This document shows positions 41,101 to 49,609 of a DNA stretch of 64,000 nt, piece after piece. Under the pieces are notes generated by a model. The model was not told where the DNA came from. It saw nothing but the letters and a program-made list of their open reading frames with translations, and ran no database searches. The first letter of the stretch is position 1; each line of letters starts with the position of its first letter. The position numbers and the translations under genes are program-made. Origin of the DNA: Mimachlamys varia (Eukaryota > Mollusca > Bivalvia > Pectinida > Pectinidae); the NCBI GenBank assembly GCA_947623455.1, contig OX392540.1, positions 28,948,410 to 29,012,409 of the forward strand, read 5' to 3'.

Positions 41101-44100
41101 AAAGATTCGGAAACAAAATGGGTGAAATTCAATCTTAAGCCTAGAATACTCTATAATTATGTCATCGATTTTGCTCTATCGTTGATATCGACCATCGACT
41201 ATCTGTCTATCGCAGGTCTTTCTCACTCATCGACCTAGCACGAACACAGACCGTGGATTAAAACCAAACAGAGAACAACTTCCTGTGAGGTTTCTCCTAC
41301 TTGTAAGGCAGATATATTGATCGATAGGAACAGCAATAACAAAACCATTCAGGTTGTACATGTTTTCTCCTTGACTGGTGTGTCACGTATTGATGGTATA
41401 TACAGAAAGGAGGTAGGGAAAATGGAAAATTTCTCAATCAAAGTGTGCACTTTAATACTAAAGGAACATGCGTCGTATATACTTGAATATAAAGACGAAT
41501 CAGAGAATACCTTAACTTCAGCAAAACCTTAATTTGAATTCAAAACTCGATTAAACGATGAATACGATGTGAGCAAAGGAATACTCTTTACACGGAGACC
41601 ATTGAAAAAAGGCCAGGTGTTCCAGAATCGTACGCGGTGACCATTGAAAAAAGGCCAGGTGTTCCATAATCGTACGCGGTTTCTGCCTAATCCACGACAC
41701 TGGTGATACCTGTGCATCCACGAACATTCAACGTCCTCAAAGTGAGAACTAGATAGTTTATCCGGAATTGTCGCGTTGGACCACTGCGTTATGGACGGAT
41801 TTGTCGAGTGGTTAACACTCCGGTCTACCAAGCAACACGGGTTCGATCCCCAAAGTCGTTGGAATCATGGAACATTCAAATAAAGTGTTTTCTCCCGCCC
41901 ACAGCACTCTAACACACCGGTATCTTGGATTGATGTTGCGGTATCTGTGTTGCATTAACTAAGTGATGGGGCACCACTTGTTACCATTGGTAACAAGATA
42001 TCATAGCATAACAAAATGCATCTCCAGCCCATACATCGACATACACGCCTAATACGACAGCTGTCTAGTATTCTTCAGAATTGTATTGATCATGTATATT
42101 TTAATTGATTGGTAGTATACGTTGTACATGCATGGCAGTGTACTGTAATGCGCTTTAGAGTAGCTTAATATAACTAGAAAATAGAAAATTTTATATTACC
42201 ATATTATTGTTTTTATTATTTTCTCCCATCATTCAGATTTCTCTCCTCTTTTACCTGTTCAAGATTTTTCTGTCACACCCAAGGGAATGATAGAAAACAC
42301 GAGCTGACAACAATGAAATGACGTCTCGAAAAAAATACCTTCACGCCAAGTCAGCAGTTCAAATCACGCTACGTCAGTATTGTGTTGCATTGATACTTTC
42401 GTTAAATACAAAATGATGCGAGAAAAATAATTATCTTCTACCTTGATGTGTGGCAGCAATCTCTAATCCTTTGGGTGATATTCTTGGCTATGTAATCCGA
42501 GGCTTAAGGTAGAGGGGTTTTCTATTAATCATTACGTTTTTATCATTTCCAGATTAAAGAGTATATGGAAGGGCAAATAATCATCTCCTACCTTGATGTT
42601 TCGCCCTTCAAGGACTCCTCGGTGATGTTAGGGGTCAAAAGGAGAAAATCATGATTTTCTAAACTATGTAGTAGCAGAAGGATCAGGTGCGTAAAACCCC
42701 TTTAATATAAGAATTTAGAAAATGAATTGAATTAGTACTGCATACTTTAAAATAATGTACTGCGAATATGTTTAGATTATAACCGTGCCATTACTCAAAT
42801 TAGATAAGTCTAGTAAATGGTGGAGACAGCTCTTATGGTTGGGCTTTAAAGAAAATTAAACTAATCATCAACGTACATGTACAGGTAACGGAAAGATCTA
42901 TCTAAAAGGTTAGAACACAATGAAACCTGTAATCAGTTTGATCTATGGTGTCAGCATGTGATGAAGTGTAAAATCAAACTGTTGACAGTGATCGTCCGTA
43001 TCAAGTCTGTTCATACTGGCCAGCGTCCGGTTATACTTAGTTCCCATATCAGGCTTGATTAGTGAAAACAGGATTTTTACAAGCATTTTAAATGCTTCGA
43101 CATTTTAATGTCTTTATTTGGATATTTTTTCCAAGATTTTGGATGAAATAGAACCCAGGCAGGTTGATTTAAAAAAGCCAATGGACCTTGACGCTTCCGT
43201 ATTCTCTGATTTACATTTTGTTCTACATACTGTATCAATCAGTTTTGTATCATATCATAGTTCCAGTTCTATAGAAAAATAGTCAACGAATCAATACGTG
43301 TATTGAAGGCGGAATAATAAAAACCGCGTGGGGTTTTTTTCCGGGTACTCCGGTTTCCTCACACAATAAGACCCCTCGCGCGCTAACATTCGGGACAACA
43401 AGAGTGATTAATATAAGTTGTATAACTTGTTTCATAATTGTTGTAAAATAAATAAAGTTTATATTTATATTTTTATAATAATAAAAACAACATTGGTACT
43501 ATATTAATATTTCACCCCTGAAATTCCACCATTCAAACATTTAAACTGGCCGAGTTTAAATATGTCATCAAGGGTGAATAGGTCAAACAAGGCTTAAAGT
43601 CGTTGAAAACTGCAAGCTTTTACTGTAGCTTGAAAGTGCATCGCAAAATTACATCCGGGCAATCAACAAATTGCGTCCAAACGTTAAGCAATCAGTATTG
43701 TGTGTGTAAACTTACTCCGGGTGTTCATCAGACGCATAATGGATAAAAACTGATCGACGCTAATTGACCTTTTTGTTGCTATGTTACCTAGCAACTAATA
43801 TCTTATACGGGATCATCTGATGTGCCCTACAAGGAATTTGCTGACTGATGACGATTCTACGTATTCACACAATAAATGTGGATGTCTTTGTCTAAGTTAT
43901 CACAATGGTTCGAGAGTAGTCATCACGACATGAACTCACTAGGTTTTATGTCGTACAGTCTATCACGTGCTGTATGACAATTATAGTACTATGTGGCACA
44001 ATATATAATCATTAATATCTTTATTATCATTACTGCATTCAATATAATATCTCTATGATTAAAGCTGAAAAAGTTGAAAATAAATTGTGATATGACAACC

Positions 44101-44966
44101 TGAAGCTGAGGTCGTGTGTTGGGATATCTTAGATGTCTAAATTTAGAATATTTGTCAACACCAAGAGAAAGTAATACGGAATACTTTTAATGAGTTCCTA
44201 ATTGACTGATTTATTCTAATTTTTCGCTATATTTGAAAACATTTTTACACGTGGATCACACAACTTTGCTCAAATATTTCAACTATCGATTCATGAGATC
44301 AATTATTTTCAATAAAAAAACCTTCATTGCTCGATCACCAGAAGGGTACCTGTTTACAGCAGGATATGGTTTTATTTATATTTTATTTCATAATTGTATT
44401 TTATAATGCGATACTATCCTGTGGTGACTTATAACCTCTGATTTGAATAGTGATATGGAATGATTAATGTTTTTGCCCTGATAAAGGCAATGCCTCGAAA
44501 ATTGTAAAAATCTCTTTGTCCGCACTGTAGGAAATTCTTCTTTGTTTAAAGTGCATATCATTATGCGCAAAATACATATTAATCAATATATGGACCTGGT
44601 AATGAGGCGTAAGACTTTCGGCTTGTGTCCTCTCTGAAGCCTGTGAAGCTGTCCTAAGTTTACTTCCGAAACAAAAGTGAAGATTGTACCATGTACACAA
44701 TTTTCTATTTATTTAAATCGCGTTTAATGAGTGCTAAACGTACTTACCTTTACAGGATCGTGGCCAGGCGGAGCGTATACCTGGAGCCCAATAGCCGACA
44801 TACATCCCAGGAATACAAACAGCATTGTACCGACAAATTCAGCAAACACTGCTCGCCAGAACGACCACAATTTCAACTCTCCAAACTGTAATGGCTTCGT
44901 TTCCGGTTCCTTTGGGCTCCGGATATCTGCTAATTTGTTGGAGACATGGTGCATGTACGCTTCCAT
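17009..44966 (-). CDS. AQP: Aquaporin, AQP1/AQP4-type water channel (six coding exons, 301 aa)
   Basis: A six-helix membrane channel of the MIP family that lets water cross the plasma membrane. Join on the - strand: 44966-44748, 23415-23228, 20137-19933, 18482-18402, 17565-17454, 17109-17009. Intron phases 0, 2, 0, 0 and 1 keep one frame through 301 residues. Landmarks: FWRAVFAEFVGTMLFVFLG in helix 1; the loop B half-helix GHVSGGHFNPS with NPS at 98-100; the loop E half-helix FTGASMNPAR with NPA at 213-215; VYWVGPLIGG in helix 6. The selectivity filter reads Phe78, His201, Ala210, Arg216, the water-selective combination found in AQP4, and argues against an aquaglyceroporin. The mercury-sensitive Cys of AQP1 is Ala here. 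The length is normal for the family and no exon is missing. Oddities are the first-motif Ser, a GC donor in intron 3 and a 21.3 kb intron 1. The start codon sits in a strong context (ACCATGG). Subfamily assignment within AQP1/4-like is less sure than family. Confidence 0.94.
17454..17565 (-). CDS. AQP: Aquaporin coding exon 5
   Basis: 112 nt encoding residues 232-268 and one base of codon 269: helix 6 (VYWVGPLIGGSLAALIYRF) and the start of the cytosolic tail (MEEAVQRL). Acceptor ACTGTTTTAG, donor GTAAGATC. This exon is too short to appear as a long open frame by itself and was found by reading on from exon 4. Confidence 0.9.
17610..17700. repeat. Remnant of the CGTAATTACG foldback family
   Basis: Shows GAGTTACGCTTAGTCG, an ATCTCGTTATTAACGAGAT palindrome and the right-end signature CATGTGGTGCTTATCGCC. 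It is a degenerate, shortened version of the element at 18532, in aquaporin intron 4. Confidence 0.55.
17816..18275. repeat. Dispersed family I, head-to-head inverted pair in aquaporin intron 4
   Basis: A short forward arm (17816-17898, ending ATTCGTTATTCTCT) faces a reverse copy starting CAGAGAATACCGAAGCG at about 17944 and running to about 18275, with about 45 bases between them. Same arrangement as at 7556-8065. Confidence 0.65.
18402..18482 (-). CDS. AQP: Aquaporin coding exon 4 (81 nt)
   Basis: 27 residues, 205-231, from IHFTGASMNPAR to DQW, carrying the second NPA and the selectivity-filter Arg216. Acceptor TTTTATTTCAG, donor GTAAGA. An 81-nt exon at exactly this place is also typical of vertebrate AQP0/1/2/4/5 genes, which supports the orthology of the gene structure. 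Confidence 0.92.
18532..19452. mobile_element. Foldback element with tandem-repeat arms
   Basis: Terminal inverted repeats begin TACGGAAGCCGGTTAGTGCC on the left and end GGCACTTACCGGCTTCCGTA on the right. Inside each, TAAACTTTTTATG (or its complement) leads into 10-12 tandem units of 21-22 bp, each centred on the palindrome CGTAATTACG. The arms (about 18532-18840 and 19170-19452) flank a 330-bp unique spacer. No transposase is present. It lies in aquaporin intron 3. A much shortened relative is at 17610-17700 in intron 4. Confidence 0.8.
19457..19840. repeat. Tandem duplication, unit about 195 bp
   Basis: Two copies with ACATATAGGGTT or ACCTATAGGGTT, then GACACCTTAT / GACACCCTAT-GCAAAACTT, ending GAAGCACAACACATACATTT. 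A 122-residue frame spans both copies; it has no recognisable domain and repeats because the DNA does. Confidence 0.75.
19933..20137 (-). CDS. AQP: Aquaporin coding exon 3
   Basis: 205 nt encoding the end of Gly136 and residues 137-204: loop C, helix 4 (GVGVEIVLTFTLVYVIIATTD) and helix 5 up to HLSG. Acceptor TGTTTTATAG. No GT donor keeps the frame; the exon ends at TCAGGG before GCAAGTAT, which matches the consensus of GC-AG introns. Confidence 0.9.
20370..20620. repeat. Diverged dispersed repeat, pair with 32105-32335
   Basis: Shares AATTCATCATGT, ATCTCTATTTACAT, GTTTGTTAACAT and TTG.ACGATTAA in the same order and spacing with 32105-32335. No coding content. Confidence 0.5.
21748..21905 (-). 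repeat. Dispersed family I, reverse copy in aquaporin intron 2
   Basis: Begins AGAGAATACCGAAGCGTCAA and runs to AGAGTAAGCGTCCTCTGCTTC; the outer part is missing. Confidence 0.7.
22643..22922. repeat. Tandem duplication, unit about 140 bp
   Basis: Two copies bounded by TGTAAACCTTTGTTCGGCT or TGTAAGCCTTTGTTCGGCT and by GCCAATTCTAAGTAATGACT. Directly downstream a 40-bp direct repeat (CTTTTGAATCAAAGTTTACA and its twin) occurs at about 22982 and 23151. Confidence 0.75.
23228..23415 (-). CDS. AQP: Aquaporin coding exon 2
   Basis: 188 nt encoding residues 74-135 plus two bases of Gly136: helix 2, the first half-helix with GGHFNPSVSV, and helix 3. Acceptor TTGTCATTTCAG, donor GTGAGC. The NPA motif is NPS, with Ser encoded by TCC, one transversion from an Ala codon. 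Confidence 0.92.
24118..24232 (+). repeat. Dispersed family II, partial copy
   Basis: GCATCACTGAAGAGTCCTAG, GACGAAACAGCTGTATGATG and CGGCATACTGTATATCTTAC in order. The terminal GTTACGTCATC end is missing. Confidence 0.65.
25675..25825 (+). repeat. Dispersed family II, partial copy
   Basis: CACCTTTTGGCCCCTAGCAT to TGTGTTACGTCATCTCC. A small piece of the same end, GGTGCAGCATATGTGTGTTA, is at about 25515, and another at about 32345. Confidence 0.65.
28690..29250. repeat. Tandem repeat, unit about 243 bp, 2.3 copies
   Basis: Units begin TAGATGTTGTATTGTACGGG (28693), TAGATGTGGTATTGTAGGGG (28938) and TAGATGTGGTATTGTATTGG (29177). Inside, ATGACCCTTTGATGTAGTT and AAGTGACTTCAGATGTTGAA are conserved. 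Confidence 0.8.
30373..30389 (+). repeat. Homopolymer of 17 G
   Basis: An uninterrupted G run in aquaporin intron 1. Its length may be unreliable in the assembly. Confidence 0.8.
31160..31330 (-). repeat. Dispersed family I, partial reverse copy
   Basis: Begins CAGAGTATCCCGAAGCTTCA and stops after TAGACCTAGTGTTCTGGGA. Confidence 0.65.
31346..31484. repeat. Near-perfect palindrome, MITE-like (139 bp)
   Basis: Arms start AAGGATTAACCACAATATT on the left and end AATATTGTGGTTTTTCCTT on the right, and meet at TGCATAAATCCGC / GCGGTTTATGCA. The left arm carries 10-12 additional bases. In RNA or cruciform this would fold into one long hairpin. Confidence 0.75.
32105..32335. repeat. Diverged dispersed repeat, pair with 20370-20620
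   Basis: Second copy in the same orientation. A GTGTTACGTTAAATAAAAC tail-like motif lies just before it at about 32080. Confidence 0.5.
33841..33979. repeat. Long inverted repeat, 55-bp arms
   Basis: The arm CATAGTGCTATGAAAGGTCA ... ATCCATATT (33859-33895) pairs with AATATGGATGTAAC ... CATAGCTCTATG (33924-33960) with very few mismatches, and the pairing continues outward to AGTCATTT / AAATGACTTT. The loop is 28 bases. MITE-like, no coding content. Confidence 0.75.
34205..34360 (-). repeat. Dispersed family I, partial reverse copy
   Basis: AGAAAATACCGAAGCGTTAA followed by AAATCAATTAAACCAGAGGC. The tail TTATAGGACTGTAACAATA matches DNA next to the copy at 12190, which may be more of the element. 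Confidence 0.6.
35370..35660 (+). repeat. Dispersed repeat starting TTTACGTCCTATTAACAGC
   Basis: Opens with TTTTACGTCCTATTAACAGC and AGGGTCATAT, contains a ten-base C run, and ends with CACCCGGTCACATTATGCTG and GGTGAACCAGTCGTTC. A related GGTCATTTAAGGACGGCC occurs at about 19852. I recognise this as a type of repeat common in bivalve genomes but cannot give its name. Confidence 0.5.
36195..36330. repeat. 22-bp tandem repeat, about six units
   Basis: Unit GAAATATGCTGGTGACGTAC with small changes; one spacer unit is longer. It gives repeated peptides in overlapping frames with no coding meaning. Confidence 0.85.
36410..36515 (+). repeat. Dispersed family I, forward fragment
   Basis: Only the inner end is present, from ACATTTTGCCCCCAGCTTAA to CGGTATTCTCTGG. 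Confidence 0.6.
37030..37410. repeat. 53-bp tandem repeat
   Basis: Units begin GTAACTTTAATATTATACAT and contain ACACAACAGTATTTTATGTA and CATACATGTATAT. Starts are 52-54 bases apart from 37066 to 37278, with shorter, diverged units on both sides. Confidence 0.8.
39818..40150 (-). repeat. Dispersed family I, near-complete reverse copy
   Basis: Runs from AGAGAACACCGAAGCGTTAA to AAAGATGGCGGCCATAAAAC. It is one of the best copies for defining the family, about 330 bp; two open frames of 76-82 residues within it are repeat-derived. Confidence 0.75.
40450..40700 (+). repeat. Dispersed family I, forward copy with internal deletion and an extra end
   Basis: Contains GAGAATGATGACTCGGTTCT, then jumps to TTGACGCTAAGATATTCTCT; a second end, TTGACGTTTCGGTATTCTCT, follows at about 40668. 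Confidence 0.6.
41503..41760 (-). repeat. Dispersed family I, reverse copy with an internal 42-bp tandem duplication
   Basis: Begins AGAGAATACCTTAACTTCAG. A 42-bp stretch with GACCATTGAAAAAAGGCCAG occurs twice in tandem (41597-41680), giving a repeated peptide on the - strand that is not a gene. Confidence 0.65.
41795..42000 (+). repeat. tRNA-derived SINE
   Basis: A tRNA-Leu/Ser-like head: box A-like TTGTCGAGTGGTTAAC at 41801-41816 and box B GGTTCGATCCC at 41840-41850, spaced as in a tRNA. It does not fold into a proper acceptor stem and runs on into a non-tRNA body (CTCCCGCCCACAGCACTCTA, later TGATGGGGCACCAC), the layout of a SINE. Confidence 0.6.
42590..42870 (-). repeat. Dispersed family II, diverged reverse copy
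   Basis: CTCGGTGATGTTAGGGGTCA, CAGAAGGATCAGGTGCGTAA and TGGTGGAGACAGCTC keep the family order with many changes. A related CTACCTTGATGT stretch occurs twice, near 42440 and 42590. Confidence 0.5.
43320..43475. repeat. Dispersed repeat (copy 2, inverted relative to 14630)
   Basis: Reverse-complement relative of 14630-14722, containing AGACCCCTCGCGCGCTAACAT and AACTTGTTTCATAATTGTTG. It begins with CCGGGTACTCCGGTTTCCTC, which the first copy lacks. Confidence 0.6.
44748..44966 (-). CDS. AQP: Aquaporin coding exon 1
   Basis: 219 nt encoding residues 1-73: the cytosolic N-terminus and helix 1 with loop A. It starts at MEAYMHHVSN in a strong Kozak context and ends at HDPVK before the donor GTAAGTA. 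In phase 0. A short frame on the + strand opposite this exon is a shadow. Confidence 0.92.
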
Positions 44967-44988
44967 GGTTCACAGCAGTTTTTTTTTT

Positions 44989-45000
44989 CTGAAAAATACA
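44989..45000 (-). other. AQP: Candidate splice acceptor in the aquaporin 5' UTR
   Basis: Read on the - strand, TGTATTTTTCAG stands 22 bases before the aquaporin ATG. If used, the 5' UTR is interrupted and the promoter lies further to the right, at higher coordinates. Confidence 0.45.
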
Positions 45001-45933
45001 TTTTAAAAGAAAACGGTAAAAAAATGAACAATTCTGGATCGATATATTATGGTTTTTATCATGCTAATTGTACAGATAATATTATTGCGCATACACTTTA
45101 GAAGAATATTTACACCATTACTTTTGTGATACATTCATTTCCGTAAAATATTTCCTTCTCTATGTTTCTTTGAACTTCGTTTTAATTTCATAAGGTAATG
45201 TATTCCTAGAAGTATTTAAAACTTGTTTTGAAAATAGAAGTTTTACACAAATTCATTTCTCCGTCACAACCTGCAGTTTTAATGCAAAGAAAATACATAT
45301 TTCAAGTCCTTACAAATAAAAGTTTAATTAATATTTCTCTGGTGGTCCTCATATAGTTCAACAATACCGATTTTAGAATGATTTCGCCGTGACAATAGTC
45401 ACGAAAGCAACTTGGTTTTTATCGCGTTAATGCCGTGTGCTCACTCGCGCTACCAATATTTAGTGCAAAGCGAAACAAATGTCGTCAACCACCCTTCCTA
45501 TGTAATGCATCAATATCTTACATCAGTTTGGTCCTCTTAATAGTATGAGTCCGTTAAGATTTTCTGTCGGATGTCTTACACGATGAAAATTTTAGTTAAG
45601 TAGTGGCAAGATCTGAAGCAGGCTTAGTTCTGACAGGTTTAGCCTCATAGACGAAATATATATACCTTATATACAATTATTTTCCCTGGATGGAAGGTGA
45701 TATTTTGATAAAGCTCAAATAAAATAGAATAATATACTAAAGATTTCGAGCCGAACCAGAATCAGCCTATCACGAGTCAGTACACTATGTATAGACACCC
45801 AGATCGTGGTTCGTGATCCTCCAACACGATTATTAAAAATTTCACAAAAAAGAATGAATAAGCAGAAATATAATGTATCTGAGCGCGTACATACCTAGTG
45901 ACCTTTTTTGACTGATCAACATGTATAGCATGA
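45001..45933 (-). promoter_or_regulatory. AQP: Aquaporin upstream region
   Basis: DNA immediately upstream of the aquaporin start exon. No TATA box or initiator can be picked out with confidence, and the splice acceptor at 44989 means the true promoter may be further away. A local GC rise at about 48060-48400 is one place to look. Confidence 0.25.
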
Positions 45934-46120
45934 TCCACGCCCATTCTCTATTCATTAAACCACGCCCTTTCACAATTCATTATACCACGCCCATTCACTA
46001 TTCATTAAACCACGCCCATTCACTATTCATTAAACCACGCCCATCCACTATTCATTAAACCACGCCTATTCACTATTCATTAGACCACGCCCATTCACTA
46101 TTCATTATACCACGCCCAGT
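45934..46120. repeat. 25-bp tandem repeat, about seven units
   Basis: Unit contains CCACGCCCATTCACTATTCA and TTAAA. It lies about 1 kb upstream of the aquaporin start codon. CCACGCCC is a GC-box/KLF-type core, repeated in phase, though a regulatory role is only a possibility. Confidence 0.85.
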
Positions 46121-46331
46121 AGTCCAATATCGTAAGTTTATACTACGCTCCTGTCATGCATGGTTGGTCAGCGTTGCCTGTTTCTTAGCGTAGAGCACTT
46201 GCTGAAAAACATTACGTTACATTGTTCCATATATGTCTTACTATAGTAGCTAAATTATTTAATCGTTTGTCATTGAGATATGGTATATGTATTCCTGACT
46301 TTTCTTCATCCCATGTTAATTGAGAGAATTC

Positions 46332-46412
46332 AGAGAATACCAAAGCGTCAACAAAACCATAATCCGAACTCAAAATCGACAAAACTAAAACCAAATGAAT
46401 ACATGGAGACTC
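46332..46412 (-). repeat. Dispersed family I, reverse fragment
   Basis: CAGAGAATACCAAAGCGTCA followed by CATAATCCGAACTCAAAATC. A still smaller piece is at about 47260-47300. Confidence 0.6.
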
Positions 46413-46745
46413 TTTATTTTAATCTGATTACATTGTAATCGTTCGTCATTGAAATATTACTGATAAGATTTTAACCTTTTCTGTCGTTAACATCACAAAT
46501 AATTTGTTTTTTAATTAATATCATATACTTAAACAGTATTGTGTCTTCAGGCACTAAACATATTTGTAAATTAAAAACGACATCATGTATCAGCGATGCA
46601 ATATCCGGAAGCAAAATATCCTGGCATGAGAAACGCTAAGGTAAACCCTATTCAATACAATTATTGTAGCCGACTGTCAATGTATCTGGAATATGTCAGC
46701 CTAAAGGCTGCAGGGTATATCCTGGCGTTTCTCCACTACTAAAAG

Positions 46746-46860
46746 GCCGTGTTTTGACGTTATTTCTATAAATAGTAGTATATATATATAAAGACCGTGT
46801 TTTGACGTTATTTCTATAAATTCATAACATTAGTAGTATATATAGTTGGTAACATGACCT
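46746..46860. repeat. Short tandem duplication, unit about 50 bp
   Basis: GTGTTTTGACGTTATTTCTA occurs twice, each followed by AGTAGTATATATA; the second copy has an extra ATTCATAACATT. Confidence 0.7.
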
Positions 46861-46869
46861 GTTGATTAT

Positions 46870-48914
46870 CACAATGTGTTCAAGTCAAAAAAACTACGAA
46901 CCAACTTGTCATCACCCCACCAAGATACTTCTACCTTTACAACTACCATAGCATCGTTAAAACTAAACCATGTTATAAGATGTTGATCTTATATTTCAGG
47001 CTAAATGTATAAAATGCCATAAGCCTTAACCTACCCTTTGGTTATTTGAATAAGATCAGTTTCATCAATTTTAATTCAATACTTAAATGACCCTTAAACT
47101 TTGTACATGTATAACCCCTTGACCTTTAAAATACCATTGGCTAGTCTTTACGTTTTTAATTTTAAATATACAAGTCCCGATCACTTCTAACATTATGCAT
47201 TAAGTAATAAACTCTATATTAAATGTATGACTTTTTTTTATTAATACCAGAAAAAAATGAGAGAAAACCGAAGCGTCAACAAAACTATAACCATAACCTT
47301 AAGTTAGTACTAGTGCTGGATCATATCAATTAAGTAAAGCCGGTTAAGGTGTGCTCAACCCTATATCAACTCAACTTTAAATACACTATATGTGAGTCAA
47401 CACTGTCGAACCTTTAACTAGGTCTAGATGACTAAGTTCTTTAGTGGCCCCGTCTTACGTCAACGATGAAGTGGTATGTCTCCTTAACAGAAGATATAGT
47501 AGAAACAAACACGAATTTGAATGTGAAAACAAATATCATAGGTATCAGTTTAATGTTATAAATTTTACATTTGTCAAATATCATGTAATAAAAGGATGTC
47601 AAAATCAGTGTCAATTTATACGTTCACGGTGCTGTTTTAACGATCAACAATCCCCTATGTAGTAATACAGAATGCTGTCACAATAGAGATGACGTAACAA
47701 GACGTGCAGCACATTTTTAATTTAGTATGCCGTAGAAAATGAATTTAACTGACACTATACAGCTGTTTCGTACCTTTAGGAATCGTCAGTGATGCTAGGG
47801 GTGAAAAGGTGGGAATCAAAATATCACCCAACAAATCAACTCAAACTGTTCACCATTTATCTATTTAAATGCTCATCGGCATGGTATTCAACGCAATCGG
47901 GAAAATAAAACTATTTATACAGTAAATATTATTAAATGTCTTAAATAACTGCATTGATAATGTTATGCATACAAAACAATGCATAAAATCAAGTTTAAGG
48001 TAAAGTTTTTGAAGAACATACCCATAAAATACGTACAATCAACACGATTCATTTTATAATTATCATTATCATTAACCGAACAGTCAGTGCACCGCCGGGC
48101 ACGTGAACGCAACACGGATGTATTTACAATCGTAAGTACGATCATAAAATACGTTCGTGATGGAATTAATTCTATCTACGTTCATATCAATACATCAATA
48201 TTGGTTCACCTGTACTTGCATTTATGTTTCCGAACTTATCGGTTGGTTTAAAGTCACGCTGCTGTTTATTTTTTCAAATCCTAAGCGGCACGTAGAGACG
48301 CTGGGGTTTGATATGTAAACACTTTGTGCACTTCCGGTACATCCGCATGTGTACAAGTCATTCTGGAAATTGAGGCCGCATACTGTCTACAAAATCATGA
48401 CAGAAAGTCTACGATATCCGTGTTTTGTTTGTTATAGCGTAATAATAGCATATAATGTTTTCTCCATTTGACACAAAAATATTGTTGATGAAGTGGAAAA
48501 ATAAATCTTTACATAAGGAATAAAAACTGTTAATATTGTGTGGGTCGTTTGAAAATAGAACGGATGGGAGAATAAATGGTTGTGTTATCTACTTGTGTAG
48601 AAAACCTTATTTGTTTACACATCAACATAATATGGATTATTAAAACATGTATCATGACAGCAGCAAACAGCAATAGTAAAAAATACACTAAATGACGAAA
48701 TGTCTGTCATTATCAATGTTCATAATTAATAATCAAATGTTCAACTACCAGTTAGACATTTTCATAACAAAACGGTGTCCAGGAAGCGTTCTGTATTTTT
48801 ATTATCGAAACATTTGCAGTAATTTAATGTACATTCTCATTTAAACTGATAAGCGTTAGTTTTTAATTTGTCACAAGTAAAACAAAACGCTTTCTACTTT
48901 AATCAATAAAATAA
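46870..48914. other. Non-coding, with a local GC-richer patch
   Basis: Apart from the repeat pieces at 47260 and 47695 nothing is recognised. About 48060-48400 is less AT-rich (CACCGCCGGGCACGTGAACG, AGCGGCACGTAGAGACGCTG) and could hold an untranslated exon or promoter. Confidence 0.35.
47695..47825 (-). repeat. Dispersed family II, partial reverse copy
   Basis: GATGACGTAACAAGACGTGC through GCTGTTTCGTACCTTTAGGA to GTGATGCTAGGGGTGAAAAG. Confidence 0.65.
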
Positions 48915-49160
48915 AATCAGAGAATATCAAAGTGTCAACAAAAACCATAATCCGAACTCCAAATCGATTAAACTAAAGGCAAACTAGGAACAAAAGAAAG
49001 ATTCACATGGAGACTCTCGTAAAAGCACAAGAGAATAAGACCAGATGTTCCGGAAGAAAGAGTAAGACTCTTCTGCTTCATCGACGACACCCACAATGTA
49101 AATCTTTGTCACATCCAAGTAAACATCAAGTTCTCAAAACGAGAACTGAGTAACATAGTC
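48915..49160 (-). repeat. Dispersed family I, reverse copy
   Basis: Runs from CAGAGAATATCAAAGTGTCA to AAAACGAGAACTGAGTAAC and is followed after about 60 bases by another reverse copy. Confidence 0.7.
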
Positions 49161-49221
49161 ATACTATAACTGATTAGGCAAACAAACGTACACGAAAAAA
49201 GTATCTTCAATTATAGAGATA

Positions 49222-49600
49222 AAAACCCAGAGAATACCGAGGCGTTAACAAAAACAAACATCATTCGAACTAAAAATTAATTAAACTATAGGCAAAATAT
49301 AAATACAGGAAAGATTAACACGGAGGGCCTTGAAAAAGTACAAGATAATATAACCAGGTGTTCCAGGAGAGTAAACGATTTTTGTTCATCGACATCTCCC
49401 GACATGTAAATCTAAGTCATATATTCAATAAATACCATGTCCTCAAAGTGACATCACTAAGGCATCATTATCAATCACAAGAAATAGGCAGTAGTTTGAG
49501 CAATTCAAAAACGTCCATCTTCATACAATACAAGAATACAGAATATCTCTCAATTATACCAGGATGGCCATCAAATAACGTGCTCATAGTCTTCATCACC
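49222..49600 (-). repeat. Dispersed family I, long reverse copy
   Basis: Runs from CAGAGAATACCGAGGCGTTA through CCAGGTGTTCCAGGAGAGTA to the TACCAGGATGGCCATCAAAT end. The 105-residue frame here is repeat-derived. Confidence 0.7.
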
Positions 49601-49609
49601 TACCTCTCT

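Larger units (their letters stand above)
23416..44747 (-). other. AQP: Aquaporin intron 1 (21.3 kb)
   Basis: The span between exons 1 and 2 holds only repeats: family I and II copies, a SINE, palindromes and tandem repeats listed separately. I found no convincing gene nested inside on either strand. The short open frames (all under 110 residues) show no recognisable motif. Confidence 0.8.

Noticed and set aside
44691..45006. Two + strand frames opposite aquaporin exon 1
   Set aside because: They are shadows of the real exon on the - strand.
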